Shown one piece after another: positions 46,109 through 55,404 of a stretch of 64,000 nucleotides of DNA. Origin of the DNA: Acidobacteriota bacterium (GTDB taxonomy: Bacteria > Acidobacteriota > Terriglobia > Acidiferrales > UBA7541); contig JABCZJ010000012.1 of assembly GCA_013289715.1 (NCBI GenBank), positions 90,564 through 154,563 on the forward strand. Reading direction: 5' to 3'. The notes beneath the pieces are model-generated. The model searched no databases and was not told where the DNA came from. It saw only the letters and a list, made by a program, of their open reading frames with translations. The translations under genes and the position numbers were made by a program. The stretch's first letter is position 1. Every line of letters begins with the position of its first letter.

Positions 46109-48484
46109 CTAAATAAACTGCCCAACCACCTCGAACCGCTTCTCCCCACCCGTCGGAAAAATCACCGTATCACGCGAACCCCCACTCAACTCGACCAGTC
46201 GCCCATTAACCGTCACCCGCTGCACCGCGTTCGCCGCTGGCATCCGCAATTTCAAGTGCACTTCCTTCACCCCGCCAGCCTTCCCCAAATCAATCTTTGC
46301 CTTCACCTTCTTCGCGCCGCGATCGGCCGCCATACTGAAACTCACCCTCCCAAATCGCGTCGGCGCCTCCGCAATCCGTATCTCGCTCCCCGACGCCACC
46401 CAATCCCGCGGCAACCCCTTCCCAAAATAAATTCTGCCCTCGTCCGAATCTTCCAGCACCAACATCCACCTCACCAGCAAAGGAATCGTCTGCTGCGCCG
46501 GAATGCAAAAAAGCGCCGTGCCGCCATCCACTCCCGACACCTCGCCCGCCGTCCAACTCCCCCGCGTGTGGTCGTGATATCGATGCGCGTAAAGAAACAG
46601 CAAATACTCCTCGACGCGATCCAAACGCAAAAGCATCTGCGCATACCCATAGGAAATAAATCCCAAAATATCGCGCCCCTCTGGATGCGGCCGCTCGATA
46701 TTCGCCACCACTCCCAAAGTCGTCCCGCCATAAGCGCGCATGCAATCAATCACGGTGTTGGCCAAACTCGCAGGCAACACATCCGGCTGCAAAAGTTCCG
46801 CGTACGCCCGATGCGCCCACTGCTGCGGGCTCGGATGCTCCTTCTCCAGTGATTCGCGAAACATCAAGGTCGTTCCCGGCAACGGCCCGATATACGCCGG
46901 CGTCACATCGCCGCGCACATTCGCGCGCATGCTAGCGATCATCTTGTCCTGCAAATCCTTGCTGCGCTGCAACCACCCGCCCGCCAAAGGTCCCGCGCCC
47001 GGCTGAATCGTCGGCCATACTCTTCCCATGTCTCGAAGTCCCCGCGCCGCAAACGCATTATTCGCAAAATAAGGCAGCCACCAAACCATCGGCTTCGGAT
47101 GCAAACAAGAATCCGACTCGCTCCACCCGTGAATAATCCCGTAGCCCACATCGTCCTTCGGCAGCTGCAAACTCAAGTCGTGCAGCTCCGTCAAAATCGC
47201 CGCCGTCGCCACAATCTTTTTGCGATGCTTCTCGAGCAGCGCCGCATCCTGCGTGTAATTGAAATAACGCGCCAGCAATGAAAGCGTCAGACCAAACTGC
47301 GCTGTCTCCGGCCCGCGCATGTTGATCATTCCCTTCGCGTCCGTAAAATCCGTCAAATAATTATCAATAATCTCCCGCGCAACATCGCATCGCCCCCACT
47401 CCAGATTCGCGTACACCGCCATCGTGAAAATATCCTGGAACCCGTCATATTCCGGCCCGTAATAATCGCGATCCACCGCTCCGTACTTCGGATAAACGCC
47501 GCCCGGGCGCACCATCAATTCCTTCGCGAAGGCATGCTTCGCCATACTCACCCAAGAATCGTCGGGCAACGCAGCCGATGCAAAATCCTGCAATTGTTTT
47601 TCCCAGTACGCCGCAAACACCAGCAGCGCGCGATAGAATTCTTCCGCACTCGGATCCTCCCGCGTAGGAGGAAACGCGGGATAGCTGTATCCATACACCA
47701 CCTTCGCCACTTTCCCGTTTTCCACGCGCGTCGTCCGATGCCACGTCTGCACGATGAACCGGTCGTGCGCCTCCACGTCTCCAAACACGACGACTTCCAG
47801 GTACACAGTGTCCGAAATCGGTATTACCTTGCGCACCGCCGGCATCCACCCGCCAATCAGTCCTTCAAATCTTTTTTTCGCCGTATCATTCGTGATCTCC
47901 GGAAAATATTGCCCCGGATGGTAGGTCCGCGTATTCCCTGATGGAAACACCGGCATCGTATCCGAGCACTCTTTCGTTCCCACAAAAGTGTTCCAAGGCA
48001 ATCGCCAGCGCGACTCTTCTTTCGCCGTTCCCTGCGGCGGCGCTGCGGATTTCACCTGCGCCGGATCCGGATCGCCGTGCTGCAAAAGCTTGTCGGCCAA
48101 TAAATCCGGCCCCGACATTCCAATATCGGCAAGCTTCAAACCGAGATACGGCGGATCAGCCTCCGCAAAGGTCGCCTCCGCGCTTTTCGCGAGCACGCGC
48201 GATGCTCCCGCCGCAGAAATAAAAGTGATCGCCCCGTCGCGCGTCCGCAAATCCTCGTAAACCTTCCACCCGGTCGCCCCAACCTTGAATTCGCAAACTA
48301 AAGTGTGACCCGTCACATCGGGCGCCGGCCCAGAACTCAGGCCCAGCTCAAGAGTCGGATCAGAGCCAACAGCCTTCGCCCGCTCCGCAGCCGCCGTCTT
48401 CTCTGCCGCGGCACCATTCGCCGCCACATAACCCAGCGCCGCAGACGTAACTCCCAAATCCCGCAAAAATTCCCGCCGGTCCAT
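46109..48484 (-). CDS. Tat-exported protein, putative (alpha/alpha)6 glycosidase of unassigned family
   Basis: 791 aa, ATG at 48484 with GGGGGGTGAG upstream. Tat signal MDRREFLRDLGVTSAALGY. The centre is a helix-rich region with repeated aromatic-acidic segments (YYGPEYDGFQDIFTMAVYANLEWGR, LLARYFNYTQDAALLEKHR, GWSESDSCLHPKPMVWW, GRDILGFISYGYAQMLLRLD), the style of (alpha/alpha)6 barrels acting on oligosaccharides. The C-terminus is a beta domain with sugar-enzyme-like FGRVSFSMA and HLKLRMP. I do not recognise a named family. It is 53 bp from the GH31 gene upstream and likely co-transcribed with it. Confidence 0.55.
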   Translation of the reverse strand: MDRREFLRDLGVTSAALGYVAANGAAAEKTAAAERAKAVGSDPTLELGLSSGPAPDVTGHTLVCEFKVGATGWKVYEDLRTRDGAITFISAAGASRVLAKSAEATFAEADPPYLGLKLADIGMSGPDLLADKLLQHGDPDPAQVKSAAPPQGTAKEESRWRLPWNTFVGTKECSDTMPVFPSGNTRTYHPGQYFPEITNDTAKKRFEGLIGGWMPAVRKVIPISDTVYLEVVVFGDVEAHDRFIVQTWHRTTRVENGKVAKVVYGYSYPAFPPTREDPSAEEFYRALLVFAAYWEKQLQDFASAALPDDSWVSMAKHAFAKELMVRPGGVYPKYGAVDRDYYGPEYDGFQDIFTMAVYANLEWGRCDVAREIIDNYLTDFTDAKGMINMRGPETAQFGLTLSLLARYFNYTQDAALLEKHRKKIVATAAILTELHDLSLQLPKDDVGYGIIHGWSESDSCLHPKPMVWWLPYFANNAFAARGLRDMGRVWPTIQPGAGPLAGGWLQRSKDLQDKMIASMRANVRGDVTPAYIGPLPGTTLMFRESLEKEHPSPQQWAHRAYAELLQPDVLPASLANTVIDCMRAYGGTTLGVVANIERPHPEGRDILGFISYGYAQMLLRLDRVEEYLLFLYAHRYHDHTRGSWTAGEVSGVDGGTALFCIPAQQTIPLLVRWMLVLEDSDEGRIYFGKGLPRDWVASGSEIRIAEAPTRFGRVSFSMAADRGAKKVKAKIDLGKAGGVKEVHLKLRMPAANAVQRVTVNGRLVELSGGSRDTVIFPTGGEKRFEVVGQFI

Positions 48485-48537
48485 CGCTCACCCCCCGGGT
48501 CAACCAACCCAATCGCCACTCACTCGCGCAAAAAACC

Positions 48538-50763
48538 CTAAAACGAAACCTCCACCGCCTTCCCCTCAAACATGACCTTCCGCACCGCGTCCCCCAACTT
48601 CACCTCAATCTCCCGACGCCCCGTCCCCAACATCCGCGATCCACCAGCCAACTCCATTTTCAAAACGCGCCGCGCATCATTCCACCGCATCTCAATCCCC
48701 ATCCACTCGCCCTTCCGGTAATTGAACGAATTCCCATCATCCTCATAAAACGAAAACGCACCATCCGCTCCCGCATAAATCGTAATCGTCAGCGGCCCCT
48801 CTACCTTCTCATCAGTAAACTGCTTCACCGGCCCTAAAGGCACAATCGCCCCCGCCCGCACATACAAAGGAGTCGTCTCCAAATCCACAGCCCGCGTAAT
48901 TTCCCGCCCACCCTTCACGCGCTCCCCGGTCCAAAAATCGTACCAATCCCCTTCCGGCAAATAGACCGCCCGCGAAGTCGCGCCCTGCTCCACCACTGGC
49001 ACCACCAAAATATCCCGCCCCCACAAATATTCATCCCCGCGCGCCACCGCCGCCGCATCATTCGGATAATGCAGCCACAAAGAACGCATCACCGGCATGC
49101 CCGTCAACGTGCAGTCGCGCACCGCGCTATAGATGTACGGCAGCATCCGGTAGCGCAGCTCCAGATATTTCCTGCAAATTATTTCCACTTGCGGATTGTG
49201 CAGTTGGCTCGCATCCGGAACCGCCGCGCCGCCATAATTGCGAATCTCCACCGGCCCCGGATCGCCTGTGTTCCAACCCCACGGCAAACGCAACTTCCAC
49301 GTCCGCCCATGCGAACGAAACAAAGTGCAAAACGCGCCAAATTGAAACCAGCGCACAAATAATTCCGCCGTGAATTCCTTCGTCGGCACAAATCCGCCAA
49401 TATCCGTCCCCCAATAAGGCACGCCGCTCAATCCTGTATTCACCGCAATCGGCAAATGAGTTCTCAGCGTCTCCCAGGTCGAATACACATCCCCGGACCA
49501 CAAAAACGACGCATACCGCTGCATTCCCGCATACCCGTTGCGGTGCAAAGCAAACGGCCGTTCATTCGGCCGGTCAATCTGCGGCCCTTCCCAGTACATT
49601 CGGTTGCGCACCAAACTCGAAGCGATGTTCAACGGATCGCCCTCATCCGGCCACCATCCATCCACGCCCATCGCGAAATCCTTGCGGTGCGCGTCCCAAT
49701 AACATCCCGCCTCCGTCTCATCATATTTCGCAACGTCGCACGGATCCTGCGCTCTCCCCGTCAGCCTGTCCGCCAAAATCACCGCATGCACCACCGCGCG
49801 AAAATTATCCTTGTGCAATTCCGCCAGCATCTTCGGCGGATCCGGAAACGCGCGCGCATTCCATTCGAACGCGCCGTTCTCCGTGTTCCACCCATTCGGA
49901 CAAAATCCCGTTCCCAGATAAATCATCGCGTCGCACGGCAATCTCTTCTCGCGGAACGTCTTCGCCTCCGCCAGAATTTCCTCCGGACTCCCCAGCGTCC
50001 GGTGCGATTGCATGTAACCGAAACTCCACCGCGGCGGCAACTCCGGCTTTCCGGTCAACAGCGCGTATTCGCTCATGATCGTCGCCGGCTCCCGCGACGC
50101 CACGAAAAAAATGTCCAGCGGATAAGCCGCCTCCGGCCCCGCCGGTAGAAATTTGCTGTCCGCCCCCGAAAAATCAAACGTCCCGAACGGCGCGTGGAAG
50201 AACATCGCCCACCCCGCCGTCCCAATCAGCCAAGGAATCGGCACGCGCCCGCCATTCGTCTGCAGTTTGTAGCCGCCCTGCCCGCGCTTCATCGTGTCCA
50301 CCGATCCGCGCCGGTCGAATTGCGGTCCGCCCTCTCCCAATCCCAGCAAAGGCGAATTCCCCGTCGTGAAGGAAACCACTCCGCTCGCGCGATCCACTTT
50401 TAATTGCTGAATCACCGCGCCGTCCGCACCCGAAATCGTAAACGCCAGCGGACTGGGAGAAATCTTCACGCTCAGATCTCCCGCCTTCACCGCGTGCTGC
50501 GCGAATTCCCCGCTGAACCTCGTCACCGGGCCGTCCCAGGCCTCACGCACCAACGATCCATCGTCAGGCACCGCCCCAGCGCCGCCTTTCGCCGAAAAAA
50601 TACTCAGCCGCAACGTATGCGCGCTGACCGAGGACACCCGTATCTCCAAATCCTGCTCTGCCGGTCCGCCCTCGCCTGCAATAGCGGCCCCGGGCAAAAA
50701 AAACGCCGCCCAAGTCGCGCTAACCACCTTCAAAACCTGCCTGCGATCGTATTGCTTGCTCAT
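48538..50763 (-). CDS. Tat-exported GH31 glycoside hydrolase
   Basis: 741 aa. ATG at 50763 is preferred over a TTG three codons earlier. Tat signal (YDRRQVLKVVSATWAAFFLPG). GH31 motifs: SFGYMQSHRTLGSPEEILAEA, nucleophile Asp373 in DGWWPDEGDP, YWGTDIGGF, SHGRTWKLRLPW, and a C-terminal beta-sandwich with LVVPVVEQGATSRAVYLPEGDW. The nucleophile context (WWPDEGD, not the usual WxDMNE) resembles non-alpha-glucosidase GH31 groups such as alpha-xylosidase, alpha-galactosidase or sulfoquinovosidase-like branches, so alpha-glucosidase should not be assumed. Two further exported hydrolase-like genes follow on the same strand. Confidence 0.85.
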   Translation of the reverse strand: MSKQYDRRQVLKVVSATWAAFFLPGAAIAGEGGPAEQDLEIRVSSVSAHTLRLSIFSAKGGAGAVPDDGSLVREAWDGPVTRFSGEFAQHAVKAGDLSVKISPSPLAFTISGADGAVIQQLKVDRASGVVSFTTGNSPLLGLGEGGPQFDRRGSVDTMKRGQGGYKLQTNGGRVPIPWLIGTAGWAMFFHAPFGTFDFSGADSKFLPAGPEAAYPLDIFFVASREPATIMSEYALLTGKPELPPRWSFGYMQSHRTLGSPEEILAEAKTFREKRLPCDAMIYLGTGFCPNGWNTENGAFEWNARAFPDPPKMLAELHKDNFRAVVHAVILADRLTGRAQDPCDVAKYDETEAGCYWDAHRKDFAMGVDGWWPDEGDPLNIASSLVRNRMYWEGPQIDRPNERPFALHRNGYAGMQRYASFLWSGDVYSTWETLRTHLPIAVNTGLSGVPYWGTDIGGFVPTKEFTAELFVRWFQFGAFCTLFRSHGRTWKLRLPWGWNTGDPGPVEIRNYGGAAVPDASQLHNPQVEIICRKYLELRYRMLPYIYSAVRDCTLTGMPVMRSLWLHYPNDAAAVARGDEYLWGRDILVVPVVEQGATSRAVYLPEGDWYDFWTGERVKGGREITRAVDLETTPLYVRAGAIVPLGPVKQFTDEKVEGPLTITIYAGADGAFSFYEDDGNSFNYRKGEWMGIEMRWNDARRVLKMELAGGSRMLGTGRREIEVKLGDAVRKVMFEGKAVEVSF

Positions 50764-50829
50764 AAAGGGCAATCCCCTGTCGAACGAAAAGGCATATGAG
50801 ACAAATCAAGACTTCCTGCGGCACCCGGC

Positions 50830-52617
50830 CTACTGCTTCGCGCTCAAATCCCCATAAAATTTCCAATGCGCCACATAATCCCGAGAAAGCTTCTCATTCA
50901 TGAAATCCGCGCGAATCATCTCAATCGGAATGGCGTTCTCCTTCAACACCGCATCATGAAATTGCCGCTCCGTCATCTTCCCCGAATCCACCAAGGCCTT
51001 GTGCAAAGACCCGATCTGCAACCCTCCCAACATGTACCCAGCCTGATACAAAGGCGAGTAATCGCCCGCAAACGATCGCCGCACCTCAGCCGTAGCGTTT
51101 TCCCGCTCGTGGCCTACCTTATCCACCAAAAAATCCACGCACTGCTGCGGCGTCCAATTCCCCAGATGAAAATTCAAAGAAAACAGGATCCGCGCCGCCC
51201 GGTGCATCCGCCAGAACAGCATCCCAATCCGATCCTGCGGCGACCGCGCAAAGTTCATATCCCACAAAAGCATTTCCCAATGCAGCGCCCACCCCTCCAC
51301 ATAAAACGAAGTATCAAACGGCCGCCGCCACTCCCGGTAACGCCGCGCCATAAACCCCTGCAACTCGTGCCCCGGAATCAATTCATGAAACACCGTAGCC
51401 CGCGCAAAATGAATATTATTCCCGCGCATGCTCATCATCTTCTGCTCGAACGTCATCCCGTCCGTCGGATAAGAAACGCTAATCCGATCCCCGCCCGTGA
51501 AAAACGGATTCAGCAGCTGCCGCTCCGGCGTCATCATCTCCATCCACCACGATTCCTTCGCCAGTTCCGGCACGGTCACCAGCTCGTGCTTCTCCACGTA
51601 AGCAATCGCCTCGAGCGCCAGGTCCCGTATCAACTCCGGCTGTTTTCCAGGCGGCACGTAATCGGATTTCACCTGCTCGAGCGCCTTGTGCCAGTCGTCG
51701 CCGTCGCCCATCTCCCGCGACGCGCGTTTCATTTCCCCCTCGCACCACGCATATTCGCGATCCGCCAGTACCAGCAATTCTTCCGGCGTGTAAGGAATCA
51801 TTTCGTATTGCAAGCTGCTGATCAGCGCCTCGCGCCCAATCGGATTTCCCACAATCGTGGTTTTGTCGCCAGGTTTAATTCCCACAATCTGTTCGCGCAC
51901 CTGCGCCGCATAACTTTCCAGATTCGTATCCACCGCCTTGTACGTCACGCCCGTCCACCAAGTGAACTGCGGATCGTACCCATTGTAAAAAGTGAACCAA
52001 TCTTTCAGCGCGGCGCGCAGCTGATCGGTTTCATTCGCCGCCCGGTTAGCCACGTACTTCGAAGTCTTCACCGTGCTTAGCGCTTTTTTCGCCTCATCGG
52101 TCTGCTTGTTCAAGCCGTCCAGCGTAGCCGCCGCCTTCGCCGCATCCATGTTCTCCATGTGTCGCAAAGCTTCCGCCAAGCTCACAATCGTCGTCGCAAA
52201 CGGCAGCAATGGCGCCGTCTCCGCCATTTCCTTCCGCCGCAAATCGATTCTCCGCAGTTCGTGGCGCAGCGAATTCTTCAGCAAAATGAAATCGATCTTC
52301 CCGTCCTGATGCATCGCCTCGAAGTCCGCCTTCTCCAGCTCCGACTGCCACCCGCTGTAAAATTTCTGCATGCGGTCGAGCGCCGCAGGTGAAAGCGGCG
52401 TCCGATCCGAGCGCTGCAAGAGCGTGCGGTCCGCGTCATACCGTTCTACGAGCGCTCGCATCTCGCTAGGGGGCGATTGAATTTCGTCAGCGCGATCGTC
52501 TGCCCGGCCGTCAAGGCTGTCCGCGCCAATGCGCGACGCCGCAAATCCCATGCATAGTAAGGTAAGAGAAAGCAGAACCGCCAAAACGGAGGACTTCGCC
52601 AGCAGCCTATATTTCAT
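50830..52617 (-). CDS. DUF885 family protein, secreted, second copy
   Basis: 595 aa from ATG 52617, where a signal peptide begins (MKYRLLAKSSVLAVLLSLTLLCMGFAAS). An upstream in-frame start at 52659 would place the promoter inside the coding region. DUF885 signature HELIPGH at residues 411-417, a metallopeptidase-like arrangement, then DTSFYVEGWALHWEMLLWDM. It shares the family with 1914-3749 but is diverged. The ATG follows a TATACAAT -10 by only 9 nt, so the message is probably leaderless. The gene is 67 bp upstream of the GH31 gene and transcribed in the same direction. Confidence 0.8.
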   Translation of the reverse strand: MKYRLLAKSSVLAVLLSLTLLCMGFAASRIGADSLDGRADDRADEIQSPPSEMRALVERYDADRTLLQRSDRTPLSPAALDRMQKFYSGWQSELEKADFEAMHQDGKIDFILLKNSLRHELRRIDLRRKEMAETAPLLPFATTIVSLAEALRHMENMDAAKAAATLDGLNKQTDEAKKALSTVKTSKYVANRAANETDQLRAALKDWFTFYNGYDPQFTWWTGVTYKAVDTNLESYAAQVREQIVGIKPGDKTTIVGNPIGREALISSLQYEMIPYTPEELLVLADREYAWCEGEMKRASREMGDGDDWHKALEQVKSDYVPPGKQPELIRDLALEAIAYVEKHELVTVPELAKESWWMEMMTPERQLLNPFFTGGDRISVSYPTDGMTFEQKMMSMRGNNIHFARATVFHELIPGHELQGFMARRYREWRRPFDTSFYVEGWALHWEMLLWDMNFARSPQDRIGMLFWRMHRAARILFSLNFHLGNWTPQQCVDFLVDKVGHERENATAEVRRSFAGDYSPLYQAGYMLGGLQIGSLHKALVDSGKMTERQFHDAVLKENAIPIEMIRADFMNEKLSRDYVAHWKFYGDLSAKQ

Positions 52618-52626
52618 AGGACAGGG

Positions 52627-52643
52627 ATTGTATACAATATGCG
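52627..52643. promoter_or_regulatory. Perfect palindrome ATTGTATACAAT over promoter
   Basis: The 12-bp palindrome (52627-52638) is the type bound by GntR/FCD regulators. TTGTATACAATATGC (52629-52643) aligns with the four other TTGTAT sites. On the minus strand TACAAT/TATACAAT would be the -10 of the DUF885 gene starting at 52617. Confidence 0.55.
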
Positions 52644-52763
52644 GGAAAACGCTAGCCATATCCTACCCTCTTTCGATCTCCTCAACCCGTCAACTCCACC
52701 CCGCCGTTGACTATCCACATCCCCTGGATATACCTTCAACGCTTCTCCCGTGAGGTCACTCCA

Positions 52764-53453
52764 TTGAAGACGTCCCTCTCCAACACCAAGCCACGCCGCA
52801 TCCTCGCAATTGATGTCGGCGGCACAAACGTCAAGCTCCTGATGAGCGGACAAAAGGAACCCGTGAAAATTCCGTCCGGCCCTTCCATGACCGCCGCCAA
52901 AATGGTTCGCGCCGTGAAAAAAGCCACGCGCTCTTGGAAGTACGATTGCATCTCCATGGGCTATCCCGGCCCTGTCATCAACGGTCATCCGCTCCGCGAA
53001 CCCCACAATCTCGGTGGCGGCTGGATGGGCTTCAACTTCCGCAAAGCCTTCAGCCATCCCATAAAAATTATCAACGACGCCAGCATGCAAGCTCTCGGCA
53101 GCTACAAAGGCGGTCGCATGCTCTTCCTCGGCCTCGGCACCGGCCTCGGCTCCGCAATGATTAGCAACGGATTTCTTGAGCCCATGGAGCTCGCGCACCT
53201 CTCCTACAAGCATGGGAAAACATACGAAGACTATCTAGGCTTGCGCGCCTTGGAAAAATTAGGAAAGAAAAAATGGCGTCGCCAGGTTTTCAAAATCACC
53301 GAAAAATTAAAAGCCGCTCTGGAAGCAGACTACGTAGTCTTGGGCGGCGGCAACGCCACCAAGCTCAAAAAACTCCCGCCCGGCGCCCGCCTGGGCCATA
53401 ACGAAAACGCCTTCCTAGGCGGCTTTCGCCTCTGGTCACAACCAGATCAATAA
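52764..53453 (+). CDS. ROK-family sugar kinase, polyphosphate-glucokinase-like
   Basis: 229 aa from TTG at 52764, chosen for GAGGT 7 bp upstream; a TTG at 52707 in frame is possible. The phosphate-1 motif ILAIDVGGTNVKLL, the GYPGPV segment, INDASMQALG (Asp-containing) and LGLGTGLGSAMISNG match the ROK/ASKHA fold. The EPMELAHLSYKHGKTYEDYLG stretch and the absence of the ROK zinc CxCGxxGC motif are as in PpgK-type glucokinases, which use polyphosphate or ATP to phosphorylate glucose. It would feed hexoses freed by the GH31 and GH13 enzymes into glycolysis. Confidence 0.8.
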   Translation: MKTSLSNTKPRRILAIDVGGTNVKLLMSGQKEPVKIPSGPSMTAAKMVRAVKKATRSWKYDCISMGYPGPVINGHPLREPHNLGGGWMGFNFRKAFSHPIKIINDASMQALGSYKGGRMLFLGLGTGLGSAMISNGFLEPMELAHLSYKHGKTYEDYLGLRALEKLGKKKWRRQVFKITEKLKAALEADYVVLGGGNATKLKKLPPGARLGHNENAFLGGFRLWSQPDQ

Positions 53454-53496
53454 CTCCACGGCACAGCCGGCGCGCCTTCAGCCCCGCCCGTATTTC

Positions 53497-53600
53497 TTCT
53501 GTGCCCCGTGTTACATCTTTCGCATTTCTCTGTGTCTCTGTGGCAACCCTGCCGTTGCCTTCCTCTGCGCCCGCTTCGTCGGTGCGGCAGCATCTGATTC
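53497..53600. repeat. Intergenic CTCTGTG repeat, copy
   Basis: Contains TTCTGTGCCCCGTGTTACATC and TTTCTCTGTGTCTCTGTGG, in parts: the same phrase as at 42890, 57117, 61320 and 63690, in the 167-bp gap between convergent ROK and OmpA-family genes. Confidence 0.55.
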
Positions 53601-53620
53601 GCCCAATCGAACCCAGCGAC

Positions 53621-55186
53621 TCAACGCTGCGGCGGCGCACTCGGCGCCCCAATCTTCGTCCCAATCACCTCACCCGAAATAATAATCTCCACCCGCCGGT
53701 TCTGCTGCCGCCCCGCCGCCGTGTCATTACTCGCCACCGGATTCGACTTCCCGAATCCTGTCGCCACAATCGAAGTCGGGTCCAATCCCTGCTGTAGCAA
53801 ATAATCCCGCACCCCGTTTGCCCGCTGCTCTGAAAGCGTTTGATTGAACGCATCGCTTCCGACGCTGTCCGTATATCCCTCGACCGATAAATGCAATCCC
53901 GGATGCGCCAGCACGATCCCCGAAAATTTTGCCAAAGCCTCCCGCGCCGGCGGCTGCAGTTCATATTTTCCGAACGCGAACAATACGTCCGCCATGTTCA
54001 CCTGCAAACCTCGCGGCGTGTCCGTCGTCGGCAGCACGCGATTGAATTGATCCAGCAACGCCGCCCGCAAAGCTTGCTTCTCCGCTTCCGACTTCGCCGC
54101 CGCTTCCTGCGCCGCCTTCGCCTGTTGTTGCGCGGCGTCCGCTCGTTGTTGCGCTGCTAACGCCGCCGCATCGGCTTGGCTCCTCGCCGCGTCAGCCTGC
54201 GCCTGAGCAGCCGCTGCCTGCGCCGCATCCCGTTCCGCCTGCAATTTTTGAATCTCAGCCTGCTGACGCGCCGCCTCTTCCTGTTTCCGTCTCGCATCCG
54301 ATGCAGCCACCGCCGCCTGCGCCGCCGCCTGCTCAGCCGTCGCTTTCTGCTGCGCCGCGCGTTGCAAAGCGATCGCTCGCGCATCGGCTGCCGTCTGCAC
54401 CGCATCGCGCGCCGCAGCGATCACTTCCTTCCTGCTCGCTTTCTTTGCCAGCAAATTGTCTGCATTCCCCAGCGAACTCACTGCCTTCTGAAACGCGTCC
54501 GGCGCCAGCGTGTCCGCCCCCGCGCTCTGCGCGATGGACACAGCATTCCGCGCCTCATAGATTTCCAGCGGCACCTTCGCCGAAAAATCCGCAATCGGTT
54601 CCCGCGCCTTCGACATGTCGTAGGTATATCCGCCGCGCTGCATCAACTCGTAATTCGCCGTCACCTGCTCCGCCGTTCCCACCGTATCCGCCCGCACCAC
54701 ATTTTCCAGAACCACCACGTCGCTCGGCATGCTCACCGCAAAATACGGCTCCGCCGTCACAATCATTCCAAAAGTCTGCAAATTCGTCGTCGCCGTCAAT
54801 TTACTCTTGTCGCCGTCCAACAGCAATTCCCCCAGATTATTCGGCTTGCCCTCCGGCGTGATCGCCCACAGCACGTACGTCAGGTATTCTTTCCCGAATT
54901 TCTGCGCCGCCTGCATATTCCTGAAGCTTGCGCTCACCACGATCGATCCCTGCTTGCTGTCCACCTTCGCGTCGCCCTTCGCCAACGGCAGCAGCGGCGT
55001 ACCTTGAAATCCGATCATGGTAGATCCGCTGCGGTGCTGATAACTCACCGCCGTGACGGTCTTCCCCACCACGGTCACGTTGTAGATCGACTGATTCCCT
55101 TGCTGCGCCGGCGCAGACTGTTGCGCACCACTCGTAGCCGCAAAAATCCCAAAGGCCCCAATTAGAACGCCGAGAATCTTTTTCAT
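53621..55186 (-). CDS. OmpA-family outer membrane protein with long Ala/Gln coiled coil
   Basis: 521 aa, ATG at 55186 with AGGAGT upstream. Signal peptide MKKILGVLIGAFGIFAATSGA. An N-terminal 200-residue beta-rich domain without a name is followed by an Ala/Gln-rich coiled coil (about residues 255-375, low complexity) and a C-terminal OmpA peptidoglycan-binding domain with LSVEGYTDSVGSDAFNQTLSEQ and ATGFGKSNPVASNDTAAGRQQNRRVE. It would tether the outer envelope to peptidoglycan; the coiled coil could span the periplasm. No operon partner. Confidence 0.85.
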   Translation of the reverse strand: MKKILGVLIGAFGIFAATSGAQQSAPAQQGNQSIYNVTVVGKTVTAVSYQHRSGSTMIGFQGTPLLPLAKGDAKVDSKQGSIVVSASFRNMQAAQKFGKEYLTYVLWAITPEGKPNNLGELLLDGDKSKLTATTNLQTFGMIVTAEPYFAVSMPSDVVVLENVVRADTVGTAEQVTANYELMQRGGYTYDMSKAREPIADFSAKVPLEIYEARNAVSIAQSAGADTLAPDAFQKAVSSLGNADNLLAKKASRKEVIAAARDAVQTAADARAIALQRAAQQKATAEQAAAQAAVAASDARRKQEEAARQQAEIQKLQAERDAAQAAAAQAQADAARSQADAAALAAQQRADAAQQQAKAAQEAAAKSEAEKQALRAALLDQFNRVLPTTDTPRGLQVNMADVLFAFGKYELQPPAREALAKFSGIVLAHPGLHLSVEGYTDSVGSDAFNQTLSEQRANGVRDYLLQQGLDPTSIVATGFGKSNPVASNDTAAGRQQNRRVEIIISGEVIGTKIGAPSAPPQR

Positions 55187-55404
55187 GTTCGTAAATTACT
55201 CCTTTATCCGGTTCAAGCCGCAGCGCGGGAATCCGCGCGCAAATCGGCACATCCGCGCATCCGTTCGTGGGAACCGCACGCTCCGCAAACGGCCCAAGTG
55301 TATCAAAAGGGCGCATCGCTTCCGAGTGCCATCACCATGCCTCGCCAAAAAATCTCGCACGAATCCTCGATTTTCCCGCGCGTCACAAGGTACGATATCC
55401 ATTC

